DNA of 31,705 bases, from IMG/VR virus record IMGVR_UViG_3300043466_001193, positions 1-31,705 of that record, one strand, 5' to 3'. A program made the position numbers and the translations under genes. The notes under the pieces are model-generated. The model made no database searches, was not told the DNA's origin, and saw only the letters and a list, made by a program, of their open reading frames with translations. Positions 19,298-26,942 of the stretch are shown one piece after another. This DNA comes from a virus. The number at the start of each line of letters is the position of its first letter. Position 1 is the first letter of the stretch.

Positions 19298-21040
19298 GTG
19301 GGTAGAATAAAAGATGCGTGGGATGCGTTAACAAAGAAAGCGGTGCCGATGATGCCGATAGGGCAGCCTTTTGCTTCCTATCAGGTAACTGGGGGCACTT
19401 TTGTTGGCATCAGCGATAACAGAACTAACTACATAAGAGACGGATATCAAGTTAATGATATCCTCTACTCGACAATAACCCTGATTACAGACAAAGTAAA
19501 GCTGCCAGATTGGACTACCTACAAGGTTGTCGATGAGGCCGCATTTAAGTCGTATCAGGGCTTAATGAGAAAAAAGGACATCTCTACTGAGGACTTTCAA
19601 AAGGCAATGGGCTATAAGAAAAAAGCCTTAGAGCCTATTTATGTTGATAGACTTACTGAGCTTTTACGATACCCTAACGACTACGAGACCTTTCAGGACC
19701 TAGTCGCAAATTCTACTGGATATAAGCTGATAACTGGTGGCCGCTGTGTTTGGGCTCAGATGCTAGACATGGGAGCCAATCAGGGCAAGCCTTATCAGTT
19801 GCATAATCTACCCTACCAAGAGGTAAATATCATTGCTTCGACTAATATGTTCCCCATCGTTGAAGAGGGGTATATGATACCGGTCCTTTCAGATGCTTTA
19901 TTCACAAAACAGCAAGTCTTACACGATAAGTATCAAAACTACGACTGGGATATAAATGGTTCCCACCTTTACGGCATGAGTCCGCTAAAAGCTGCCTTAC
20001 GCAGATTAAGCAGGTCTAACTCGGCTATCAAAGCTAGTGCGGCTATGCTCGAAAATCAGGGTGTAAAGGGTGTACTTTATGTTGATGACCCAAGAGTCAT
20101 GAATGGCGGGGTAGATGTTGCCGATACAAGAAAGCAAGTAGAGGCTATTAAGAGTAAACTCGTAGGTAAAGGCGAATGGGTAGGATCAGAGAACTGGGGC
20201 CGCATTGGTGTCTCTGGTTACAAGATGGGATGGCAGTCTGTTGGGCTTAACCCAGTAGAACTATCTATCATTGACTCTGAAAAATGGGACCTCAAGCGGT
20301 TTAGCTCGGTTTATGGTGTGCCTAGTCAGTTGGTGGGTGATTCTGAATCTAGCACATATAACAATGTCAGAGAGGCTGAAAAGGCCCTTACAACTCGTTG
20401 TGCGATGCCAGCCTTAGTATCATTCCGTAACCACTTTAATAGAAAGCTACAAACAGACTGGGGATACAAAGGCCAGAATGTTTATATAGACTTTGACCAT
20501 ACAGTCTTTACAGAATTGCAAGAGGATGTGGTTGAAAAGTCAGGCTGGATTAAAGACCTCAAAGCCCTTAGCCCTAACGAGCAAAGGATGCTATTGGGAT
20601 TAGAAAGAATTGAGAACCCCATTTTTGATGAGCCTTGGATTACTACGCAAGATGGTATGCCATTCAGCGAGTACGAAGCTCCAAACATGGACTTAAATAT
20701 AACTGATAGTCCTAAGTTTTACAAATCAGAGGGCGAAAAGGTATCTTTTGATTATGATGGTGTTTTAAGCACTGCCAAAGGCAAAGAAAAGGCCGCAGAG
20801 GAGATTGCGGAGGGTTCAATCGTTTATATCATCTCAGCTAGATCAGATAAAGAGGGTATGCTTAAAACTGCTAAAGATTTAGGCATCCCAGCCTCAAGAG
20901 TATATGCTACTGGCTCAAATAAAGCCAAGATTCAGAAGATTAAAGATTTAGGAATCTATAAGCATTATGACAATAACCAAGATGTAATCGATGGTTTAGA
21001 TGACAGCGATACAGAGGGGGAAATGTTTGATGACGATTGA
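19298..21040 (+). CDS. Portal protein with C-terminal HAD-like domain
   Basis: A 580-residue protein. Residues 1-~430 are an HK97-type portal (about GSHLYGMSPLKAAL, VKGVLYVDD, SSVYGVPSQLVGD and TTRCAMPALVSFRNHFNRKL), the dodecameric ring for DNA entry and tail joining. Residues ~480-567 form a separate HAD-like phosphatase domain: FDYDGVLST (D485, D487), YIISAR (S513), a Lys-rich SNKAKIQKIK (K542 onward) and HYDNNQDVI (D558, D562). All four HAD motifs are present, so activity is possible. The end is highly acidic. Start is GTG at 19298, ten bases after terL; there is no ATG before residue 18. Confidence 0.88.
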   Translation: MGRIKDAWDALTKKAVPMMPIGQPFASYQVTGGTFVGISDNRTNYIRDGYQVNDILYSTITLITDKVKLPDWTTYKVVDEAAFKSYQGLMRKKDISTEDFQKAMGYKKKALEPIYVDRLTELLRYPNDYETFQDLVANSTGYKLITGGRCVWAQMLDMGANQGKPYQLHNLPYQEVNIIASTNMFPIVEEGYMIPVLSDALFTKQQVLHDKYQNYDWDINGSHLYGMSPLKAALRRLSRSNSAIKASAAMLENQGVKGVLYVDDPRVMNGGVDVADTRKQVEAIKSKLVGKGEWVGSENWGRIGVSGYKMGWQSVGLNPVELSIIDSEKWDLKRFSSVYGVPSQLVGDSESSTYNNVREAEKALTTRCAMPALVSFRNHFNRKLQTDWGYKGQNVYIDFDHTVFTELQEDVVEKSGWIKDLKALSPNEQRMLLGLERIENPIFDEPWITTQDGMPFSEYEAPNMDLNITDSPKFYKSEGEKVSFDYDGVLSTAKGKEKAAEEIAEGSIVYIISARSDKEGMLKTAKDLGIPASRVYATGSNKAKIQKIKDLGIYKHYDNNQDVIDGLDDSDTEGEMFDDD

Positions 21041-21227
21041 TGATGAGATAAAACGGACTTATCCCGTAACAAAAAGGGAAAAGTGCTGTGCGTTATACAA
21101 GGCAAAAATGGATGCCAAGCGATTGGCTCTAAAAAATAGATTGATGGATGACCGACAAAGAGAGAAAAGAGTATGCGGAGAACTTCTCGAGAACCAATCG
21201 GAAGTTTGCAAAGACGCACTTTCCTAA
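21030..21227 (+). CDS. Small Cys/Lys-rich ORF between portal and MuF genes
   Basis: A 65-residue ORF from ATG 21030, overlapping the portal stop by 11 bases and the MuF-like gene by 80 bases. The N-terminal 45 residues (MTIDDEIKRTYPVTKREKCC and a long basic helix, LYKAKMDAKRLALKNRL) look like real protein. The last part is forced by overlap with the next gene. It fills the 107 bases otherwise empty between two densely packed genes. Function unknown; a head assembly accessory is conceivable. Confidence 0.5.
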   Translation: MTIDDEIKRTYPVTKREKCCALYKAKMDAKRLALKNRLMDDRQREKRVCGELLENQSEVCKDALS

Positions 21228-21966
21228 GGTCAAAAGACAACTAGATAAAGTTGTCAGTTCTTTGATAGGTACAATAAAGAAAGTAGGAGCCAGACAAGCC
21301 CAAAGCAGACTGAGGACCACACTTTACAACGATGAGCTTTATAAACCAATAGAGGCCATCTACAAGCAAGTTGGGGTCTATCATGCCAATCAGATGTACA
21401 AGTTAATCAGAAGGGAGGCAAATCAGAAAGGCATAGGCAGAGATGAGCAGTGGACTAATTTTATCATCGATGAGTTAGAGAGGACCTTATTGCAATATGC
21501 AGTGGTCAAGACCTCAGAGACACTTAGGAACCATTTACTACTCGTTTTACAGAATGCCATCATAAAAGAGCAGACTGTGGATGAGATTGTCAAGACCTTA
21601 CAGCAGTCCGGCTTTACAGCCATGCAAGCCGAAAGGATTGTGAGGACTGAGGTAGGTCGGGCGGCTAACACTGGAATAAAGGCAGCAGCCGAGTCTTTCA
21701 ATTACGAGATGGTTAAAGAGTGGATTGCCTTTAGAGATTCCAGAACCAGAGGATTTAAACCTGAGCAACCTAAAGACCACTTTCACATGGATGGCCAAGT
21801 AATTGGCTTTTATGAGAACTTTGTGGACCCAAGGAGTGGCGAGAACATAGAATATCCCTTGGCTCCCGGTGGATCGGCAGCAATGGTTATAAATTGTAGA
21901 TGTTCTTACATTGTTGTACCTAAAAGAGATAGCAGAGGGAGATTAATAAATATGGGAGGTGCTTAA
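21148..21966 (+). CDS. Minor head protein, Mu gpF-like (head morphogenesis)
   Basis: A 272-residue protein of the MuF/SPP1 gp7 family, a few copies of which sit inside the head near the portal. The C-terminal domain shows ERIVRTEVGRAANTG (about 163-177), EWIAFRDSRTR, DHFHMDGQ (about 209-216) and the terminal INCRCSYIVVP. The N-terminal 150 residues are helical and basic. Position between portal and protease is canonical. No toxin or other C-terminal extension is fused. Confidence 0.88.
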   Translation: MTDKERKEYAENFSRTNRKFAKTHFPKVKRQLDKVVSSLIGTIKKVGARQAQSRLRTTLYNDELYKPIEAIYKQVGVYHANQMYKLIRREANQKGIGRDEQWTNFIIDELERTLLQYAVVKTSETLRNHLLLVLQNAIIKEQTVDEIVKTLQQSGFTAMQAERIVRTEVGRAANTGIKAAAESFNYEMVKEWIAFRDSRTRGFKPEQPKDHFHMDGQVIGFYENFVDPRSGENIEYPLAPGGSAAMVINCRCSYIVVPKRDSRGRLINMGGA

Positions 21967-22033
21967 GGGGCTACGGCCAATACTGCGGAATAATGAAACA
22001 ACAACCAGCCTTAACCCTCCCCAAATATTGAAT

Positions 22034-22801
22034 ATGAAAAGATATTTTGAACAAAAGACAGTCAGCAACTCAGTGCAAGATGTTAGCACTACTACCAGAA
22101 AGGTAAAGGTTGCAATTAGCCAGATGGGCTCTAAAGACCTTGACAATGATGTCATCGACTTTAATGCCTACAACAAGACTATGGCAGAAAGAGGTCCTAA
22201 AGGTGCTAACCTTATTTGGCACTTAACAGACCATAACCCAAGCCTAAAGTCAGCCATTGGCAAGTTCTCTGAGCTGTATGTAGAAAAGGACTATCTGGTA
22301 GGAATTACCGATGTTCCCAACACTACATGGGGCAATGATGTCTTAGAGTTCTATAAGTCTGGTCATATTAACCAGCATTCTGTTGGCTTTAGGACTATCA
22401 AAGCCGAAAATCAAAAAAGTGCCGAAGGGGAGTATAACCTTATCAAAGAGATTCTCCTTTTTGAAGGTTCAGCGGTCCTTTGGGGTGCTAATCCCAACAC
22501 ACCTACTATCGAAGTAGGTAAGTCAACCGAGGAGGTAATGAGCCAGCATGAGAAACTGTCTAAGGAGCTTAGCCTGCTCTTAAAGTCATTGAAAGATGGC
22601 CGCTTTTCTGATGAGGCTTTCGAATTTATCGAGATCAGAGTAGCACAAATTAACGAGGCAATTAAATCCCTTATTTCTGTTGAATCCACTCCAAAAGTAG
22701 AGCAACCCGCTATTGCAGTTGTAGAAACCAAGGAGCCGGAGATAGACCTAAGTGGATTGAAGCATAATTTAACAAATCTATTAACTAAATTAAATTCCTA
22801 A
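22034..22801 (+). CDS. Prohead protease (HK97/U35-type)
   Basis: A 255-residue protein with the HK97 prohead-protease layout. The catalytic His candidate is in WHLTDHNPS (His67, or His63) and the Ser in GHINQHSVGF (Ser116), followed by IKEILLFEGSAVLWGANPNT, the usual end of the fold. The last ~80 residues form a helical, charged tail that could act as scaffold. I use ATG 22034; an upstream ATG at 21959 would add 25 low-complexity residues unlike the family start. It ends two bases before the capsid gene. Confidence 0.85.
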   Translation: MKRYFEQKTVSNSVQDVSTTTRKVKVAISQMGSKDLDNDVIDFNAYNKTMAERGPKGANLIWHLTDHNPSLKSAIGKFSELYVEKDYLVGITDVPNTTWGNDVLEFYKSGHINQHSVGFRTIKAENQKSAEGEYNLIKEILLFEGSAVLWGANPNTPTIEVGKSTEEVMSQHEKLSKELSLLLKSLKDGRFSDEAFEFIEIRVAQINEAIKSLISVESTPKVEQPAIAVVETKEPEIDLSGLKHNLTNLLTKLNS

Positions 22802-22802
22802 C

Positions 22803-23951
22803 ATGGAAGAATTAAAAAGCATCGAGACTGCGGTAAAATCAGCTACCGAGTCAGTAGAAAAGATGAAGGCTGCCAATGAGGCTGCCATTGCTGATGTAAA
22901 AAGCCAAGTAGCTGAAGTAAAGGCTGCTGTGGTAACTATGGATGAGGCTTCTAAGAAAAACCAAGCTGCTCTTGACCAGCTGATTGCTGAGAAGTCAGCT
23001 AAAAAAGTTGACAACAAGAACAAGTCTTTCGGTGAGGCTTACAATGAGGCTATTGCCGAGGCTTTCGAAGCTAAGCAGGCTGAGTTAAAAGACTTCCAAA
23101 AGAACAAGAATGCAAAGTTGACTATCGACCTTAAGGCTGTGGGCACAATGACCCTCGGTAACAATCTTTCTGGTGATGGTGTTGCTTCTTACAACCAACG
23201 TCAAGGTTTGGTTCCTGCTCAGAAAATCAACATGCGTGACCTGATCCCAACTGCTGTATCTCCCACTGGTCTTTATGTGACCTATCGTGAGACTGGAACA
23301 GAAGGTTCAATCGGCATCCAGTCTGAAGGTAACCTGAAGTCTCAAATCGACTACGACCTGACTGAAGTAAAAGTAGTATCTGACTACATTGCCGGCTTTG
23401 CTCGTTTCTCAAAGCAGATGATGTTCCAACTGCCTTTCTTGCAGAACACTCTCCAGCGCATGCTGTTGCGTGATTTCTACAAGAAGGAGAATGCAACTTT
23501 CTTTAACACTGTAAGTCTGGCTGCTACTGGTTCAACTACTACCTCATCAACTGTTGATGCTGAGCAACTGGTTGACTGGATTGCTAACCAACTGGCTGCT
23601 GACTTCGATGCATCATTTGCTTTGGTATCTTACCAGCAGTGGGCTCGCTTGCTCAAAACTAAGCCTACTGATTACTCTGTACCCGGTGGTGTTGTAATTG
23701 ACCCCCAAGGTAATGTCCGTATCGCTGGTGTGCCTGTAATTGGTGCTTCTTGGGTAACTGATGACAAAGCCCTAATCATCGACTCTAACTATGTAGAAAG
23801 AGTTGAGACTGAGGGCTTGCGTGTTGAGTTCTCTTATGAGGATAGCGACAACTTCCAGAGAAACTTGGTAACTGCTCGTGTTGAGTGCTTCGAGGACATT
23901 AACCTCCTCCGCACTGATGCTGTTATCTATGCTGACTTTGGTAATGTCTAA
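22803..23951 (+). CDS. Major capsid protein, HK97 fold
   Basis: A 382-residue capsid protein. Residues 1-~70 are an Ala/Lys/Glu-rich coiled coil, the scaffolding delta domain that the adjacent protease should remove. The mature part has 'GLVPAQKINMRDLIPTAVSP', an E-loop-like segment, helices around FARFSKQMMFQLPFLQNTL, and a P-domain/A-domain end (RIAGVPVIGASWV, DNFQRNLVTARVECF). Arg codons are mostly CGT or CGC here, unlike the AGA/AGG of neighbouring genes, consistent with very high expression. A terminator follows directly. Confidence 0.93.
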   Translation: MEELKSIETAVKSATESVEKMKAANEAAIADVKSQVAEVKAAVVTMDEASKKNQAALDQLIAEKSAKKVDNKNKSFGEAYNEAIAEAFEAKQAELKDFQKNKNAKLTIDLKAVGTMTLGNNLSGDGVASYNQRQGLVPAQKINMRDLIPTAVSPTGLYVTYRETGTEGSIGIQSEGNLKSQIDYDLTEVKVVSDYIAGFARFSKQMMFQLPFLQNTLQRMLLRDFYKKENATFFNTVSLAATGSTTTSSTVDAEQLVDWIANQLAADFDASFALVSYQQWARLLKTKPTDYSVPGGVVIDPQGNVRIAGVPVIGASWVTDDKALIIDSNYVERVETEGLRVEFSYEDSDNFQRNLVTARVECFEDINLLRTDAVIYADFGNV

Positions 23952-23976
23952 TATAGGTGCTGTGGTTTGATGTGGT

Positions 23977-24005
23977 GGGGCCGGTTTCGGCTGGCCCCTT
24001 TTTTT
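23977..24005 (+). terminator. Intrinsic terminator after the capsid gene
   Basis: GGGGCC (23977-23982) pairs with GGCCCC (23993-23998), with a partly pairing 10-base loop, followed by seven T. It lies 25 bases after the capsid stop and before the connector genes. It probably lowers expression of downstream head-tail genes relative to capsid, not a full stop, as no new promoter is visible before 24017. Confidence 0.85.
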
Positions 24006-24016
24006 AATAAATATCT

Positions 24017-24583
24017 ATGCTTTACAATCTACTTATAGACTGGGAGGACCAGACCAATGAATCGGGGATAGTCGAGCCTCTGACAGTAAATGAGGTTAAG
24101 AACTACCTGAGATTGGAAGGGTTCATAGACAGCTCAGATAGCATCCCATCTGACTATGATGATGACGATGCTCTGATTGCTGATCTGATTACCTCTGCCA
24201 GAGAAAGGATTGAGGAGTTTACTGGCCTGAGCTTAATCCCTAAAACATGGGAGATTGAGTTCACTAACTTGGCTGGTGGCTTTGAGATTCCCTTTGGTCC
24301 GGTAACTACTATCCTAAATGTCAAAGATGATGAGGGAGATAGTATAAGCACAGATGACTTTGATGTGTCCTTAAATGGCCGCATCCTAAAATGGCCTAAA
24401 TATGAAAATATGACCATGCTTTACGAGGCTGGTTATATTGATCTACCAAAAGGGCTAAAGGATGCCATGTATAAAGAGGTCGCTTATCGATATATCAATA
24501 GAGGGGATGAGAATAAGGAAGGCATGAGTAAAGAAGCCATAAATCTGGCAAGTAGATATAAAACAGTCAACTGGTTAGGATGA
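24017..24583 (+). CDS. Head-tail connector (gp6-like)
   Basis: A 188-residue protein with the gp6-like signature: LTVNEVKNYLRLEG followed by DDDDALIADLITSARERIEE and FTGLSLI, the helix pair of HK97 gp6-type adaptors that stack under the portal. The C-terminal half is a beta-sandwich-like stretch (IPFGPVTTILNVKDDEG) and a final helix. It starts after the capsid terminator and overlaps the next gene by four bases. Confidence 0.85.
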   Translation: MLYNLLIDWEDQTNESGIVEPLTVNEVKNYLRLEGFIDSSDSIPSDYDDDDALIADLITSARERIEEFTGLSLIPKTWEIEFTNLAGGFEIPFGPVTTILNVKDDEGDSISTDDFDVSLNGRILKWPKYENMTMLYEAGYIDLPKGLKDAMYKEVAYRYINRGDENKEGMSKEAINLASRYKTVNWLG

Positions 24584-24897
24584 TAGGCAACCTCAAACCG
24601 ATAAAGCTCCTAAAATACACTAACACTATCGATGCCGATGGGGATGCTACCGATACGGTGGCAGTAACCTATAAGATGTGGGCTGAGATTAGTGATGAGG
24701 GAGGTGGTAGAACTCAGGCTGATGGTCGGACAGATATGTCAGATACTAAGACCTTTAAGCTACCATTCAGAGGCTACAATATCACACCTGACTACAAGAT
24801 AGAATATTTCGGCCAGACTTATTCTATTAGTGCTGTGCGAAGGATTGATGAGAAACGATTTTATTGGGAAGTAACCGCATTTACCATCTTTGGTTAA
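24580..24897 (+). CDS. Head closure / head-tail joining protein (SPP1 gp16-like)
   Basis: A 105-residue, all-beta protein. The TYKMWAEISDEGG segment, TKTFKLPFRG and the ending 'YFGQTYSISAVRRIDEKRFY' are typical of the head-tail joining family (SPP1 gp16, HK97 gp7 position), which plugs the connector until ejection. Length and place, between connector and neck genes, fit. It overlaps both neighbours. Confidence 0.82.
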   Translation: MIGNLKPIKLLKYTNTIDADGDATDTVAVTYKMWAEISDEGGGRTQADGRTDMSDTKTFKLPFRGYNITPDYKIEYFGQTYSISAVRRIDEKRFYWEVTAFTIFG

Positions 24898-25423
24898 AGT
24901 TAATGTCATAGGATTAGAGAGCTTAAAAAGCCGCATAGACTCGGCCAGTAAGGAATTAAAGGCCGATGTAGATGCAGAGCTTCAAGCCGCTGCCTTTGAC
25001 TTTGTGGCTTTAGCTAAGAGAGATGTAGCCAGTCAAGGGGGAGATAGAGGTACTTTATTAAGGTCGATAACACAAAGCAAGGAAGGGGATATGTCCTATG
25101 TGGTTTCGGCTAATGTCTTTTATGCTCCATTCATTGAGTTTGGCACAAAGACTAAGTTCAACCCATACCCCGGCACCGAGGAGTATGCCAGCCAGTTTAA
25201 GGGGGCAAAGGGGTCGGGTACTTTGAAGCTGATAGATGCTATCAAAGGATGGGTAAAGAGAAAAGGAATTGCAAAGGGTAAAGAGGCAGACAGAGCAGCC
25301 TTTTTGATTGCTCGGTCTATCTACAAGAAAGGAATAAGCCCCAAGCCATTCTTTTTTAAGCAAGTACCGATTGTGAGAGAGAAATTGTTAACTAATGTTA
25401 CAAGAGTACTAAATGGCATTTAA
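24890..25423 (+). CDS. HK97 gp10-like neck/tail completion protein
   Basis: A 177-residue protein with the gp10-family centre APFIEFGTKTKFNPYPGTEE and terminal GISPKPFFFKQVPIVREKL, preceded by a helical LKADVDAELQAAAFDFVAL segment. The family sits at the head-tail interface. Start is TTG at 24890, overlapping the previous stop by eight bases; no ATG occurs near the conserved N-terminus. It overlaps the next gene by 11 bases. Confidence 0.85.
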   Translation: MVKVNVIGLESLKSRIDSASKELKADVDAELQAAAFDFVALAKRDVASQGGDRGTLLRSITQSKEGDMSYVVSANVFYAPFIEFGTKTKFNPYPGTEEYASQFKGAKGSGTLKLIDAIKGWVKRKGIAKGKEADRAAFLIARSIYKKGISPKPFFFKQVPIVREKLLTNVTRVLNGI

Positions 25424-25838
25424 GACTGCACTTTACGACCTAAAGACTGAATGGTACAAAACCCTTGATGGGGTTATTAGTGTACCAGTCTATAAAGATG
25501 CTGTGCCTTTGAGTCAGAATGGCAACTATGTACTAATAAGGTCGGAGGGTAGTGCCCAGACAGACCTAAACAACTCTGCATTTTTTCAGTCTGCTATTAT
25601 TGTGGTAGATATATTAACTAAATTTGCTACCATAGGAAATAGTAAGACTGCTTACGATATAGCCCAAGAGATTTACGATGAGATAATACTCGGACCTAAC
25701 TCTTTTGGCATAACCATACCAGACCACCAGATTACACAAATAACGATTCAATCAGAGACCGAGCTTTACGAAGATGATGGCTCTGAGAAACTATTTAGAC
25801 TTTTGCTTAGATACGAACATATTATAAATCAAAATTAA
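25413..25838 (+). CDS. Tail terminator / tail completion protein
   Basis: A 141-residue protein with a helical start (ALYDLKTEWYKTLDG), VPVYKDAVPLSQNGNYVLIR and strand-rich 'FFQSAIIVVDILTKFATIG', ending in a beta pair (KLFRLLLRYEHII). This alpha/beta layout and the position between the neck and tube genes match gpU/gp17-type tail terminators that cap the tail and join it to the head. No motif is diagnostic; context carries most of the weight. Confidence 0.78.
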   Translation: MAFKTALYDLKTEWYKTLDGVISVPVYKDAVPLSQNGNYVLIRSEGSAQTDLNNSAFFQSAIIVVDILTKFATIGNSKTAYDIAQEIYDEIILGPNSFGITIPDHQITQITIQSETELYEDDGSEKLFRLLLRYEHIINQN

Positions 25839-25848
25839 ATAAAAACAA

Positions 25849-26274
25849 ATGGCAGATGCTACAACAATCTCTGGCAGTGTGATGTTCATTGAATATTCAG
25901 ACACTCCGAGTAGTGCAAGAAAGTCGGCTGTTTGCCAGAGTGAGGGATCATTCGATGGCAGCCGCAACGTAGTTAGTGATGAGACTAACTGTGGAACTTT
26001 GAAAGTATTAGGACCTCAAAACAACCGTTTCACTTTGAATGCGGTAGTTGACACTGTACCTGATGCTAACGAGGCCTCGTTCAATGATTTCCAAACTCTG
26101 TATGCCAACAACACTAAAAAGTACTGGCATCTGACAGATTCAGCCGAGACTATCTATCATGGTGGTTATGGTTGGATTTCAGCTCTCGGTCAGCAGAATG
26201 TTAGCGGTCAGACTGCTAAGTTCACAATGACTATCGAGATTGAGGGAGACATTGATACTGAACCAGCAAGCTAA
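25849..26274 (+). CDS. Major tail protein (tail tube)
   Basis: A 141-residue, mainly beta protein (MADATTISGSVMFIEYSDTP; RFTLNAVVDTVPDAN; TAKFTMTIEIEGDID). Size, beta content and place between tail terminator and chaperones identify the tube subunit of a long flexible tail. An A-rich leader (AAATTAAATAAAAACAA) without Shine-Dalgarno precedes it, the form expected for strongly translated Bacteroidota genes. Confidence 0.85.
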   Translation: MADATTISGSVMFIEYSDTPSSARKSAVCQSEGSFDGSRNVVSDETNCGTLKVLGPQNNRFTLNAVVDTVPDANEASFNDFQTLYANNTKKYWHLTDSAETIYHGGYGWISALGQQNVSGQTAKFTMTIEIEGDIDTEPAS

Positions 26275-26280
26275 TAACAC

Positions 26281-26628
26281 ATGAAACAAATCACACACAC
26301 AATCGGAGGTAAAGAGGTTACATTGGATGTCGGCAAGATGTGGTTCTCAAAGTTTTACGGAGAGGCTACATCTTCCGATCCTTTGTTAATGTCTGAACTT
26401 CTAAGCAAGCCCGACAAGCAATTTGATTTTATCTGTGGCCTCGTTTATGGTGGGTTAAACTGCTTTAACAAGGTCAATGGCATTAAGGAGTTTATCTCTA
26501 TCGAGCAGGTCCAAGACTGGGTCGGTGCGATGGATGAGTCCGATGCCGCTAGTTTAATCAATAAGTTTGTAGAGGCTAATAAACCTAAAGAACAGGGGGA
26601 AGCCCCAGCCCAAGTGGCAAATCCTTAA
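26281..26628 (+). CDS. Tail assembly chaperone, gpG-like
   Basis: A 115-residue, helical, acidic protein (KQITHTIGGKEVTLDVGKMW, then FDFICGLVYGGLN, ending KPKEQGEAPAQVANP). It occupies the lambda gpG position between tube and tape measure. The Pro/Ala/Gly-rich C-terminus contains a run of five G (26595-26599), at which a -1 shift would join it to the next ORF, as with lambda G-T. Confidence 0.82.
   Translation: MKQITHTIGGKEVTLDVGKMWFSKFYGEATSSDPLLMSELLSKPDKQFDFICGLVYGGLNCFNKVNGIKEFISIEQVQDWVGAMDESDAASLINKFVEANKPKEQGEAPAQVANP
26593..26601 (+). promoter_or_regulatory. Probable -1 ribosomal frameshift site
   Basis: In the gpG-like frame the codons are CAG-GGG-GAA, including a GGGGG run. The P-site Gly codon can slip back one base with full pairing (GGG to GGG); the A-site match is poorer. 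The -1 frame is open from 26589 and carries SLTWDEMRSEAFGQ into the next ORF, so the gpT-like domain begins upstream of its only ATG. Confidence 0.55.
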
Positions 26629-26639
26629 CTTGGGATGAG

Positions 26640-26942
26640 ATGAGGTCGGAAGCCTTTGGCCAGATTGGTCTGCTTCCGGTGGAATTTTATGGTTTAGAGG
26701 TCGAGGAGTACCTGCTTTTGAGAAAGGGGTATATCGAAAAGGTAAAGAATGAGTCTGTCTTGTTAAGGTTTCAGACAGCCTTAATATGTGAGGCTCTGAT
26801 AGGTAAGGGTAATGGGGCGAGGTTTGTCATGGATAGCTGGCAGCTCGAATCTAAGGCCGAACTAGACCGAGATCAAGTACGGAATCTACTAAAGGCTAAG
26901 AGAGAGAAAGAGGCACTAAAAAGGATAAAGCAGAATGGCTGA
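26640..26942 (+). CDS. Tail assembly chaperone, gpT-like (expressed by frameshift)
   Basis: A 100-residue ORF from ATG 26640 (MRSEAFGQIGLLPVEFYGLE and on), but the conserved 'W(D/E)E...AFG.LGL.P..F' motif of this family begins with TWDE encoded at 26628-26639, upstream of the ATG and open in frame. The functional product is therefore probably a fusion with the gpG-like protein through a -1 shift near 26596. The C-terminus is a basic helix (LLKAKREKEALKRIKQNG). Such G-T fusions recruit the tape measure. It overlaps the tape measure gene by eight bases. Confidence 0.8.
   Translation: MRSEAFGQIGLLPVEFYGLEVEEYLLLRKGYIEKVKNESVLLRFQTALICEALIGKGNGARFVMDSWQLESKAELDRDQVRNLLKAKREKEALKRIKQNG

Noticed and set aside
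21120-21150. Frameshift fusing the 65-residue ORF to the MuF-like protein
   Set aside because: The A6 run lies before stops in the MuF frame (21130-21141), so slippage there cannot join the two; separate overlapping genes are simpler.
21959-22033. Upstream start for the prohead protease
   Set aside because: It adds 25 residues unlike the family N-terminus; ATG 22034 begins at the expected place.
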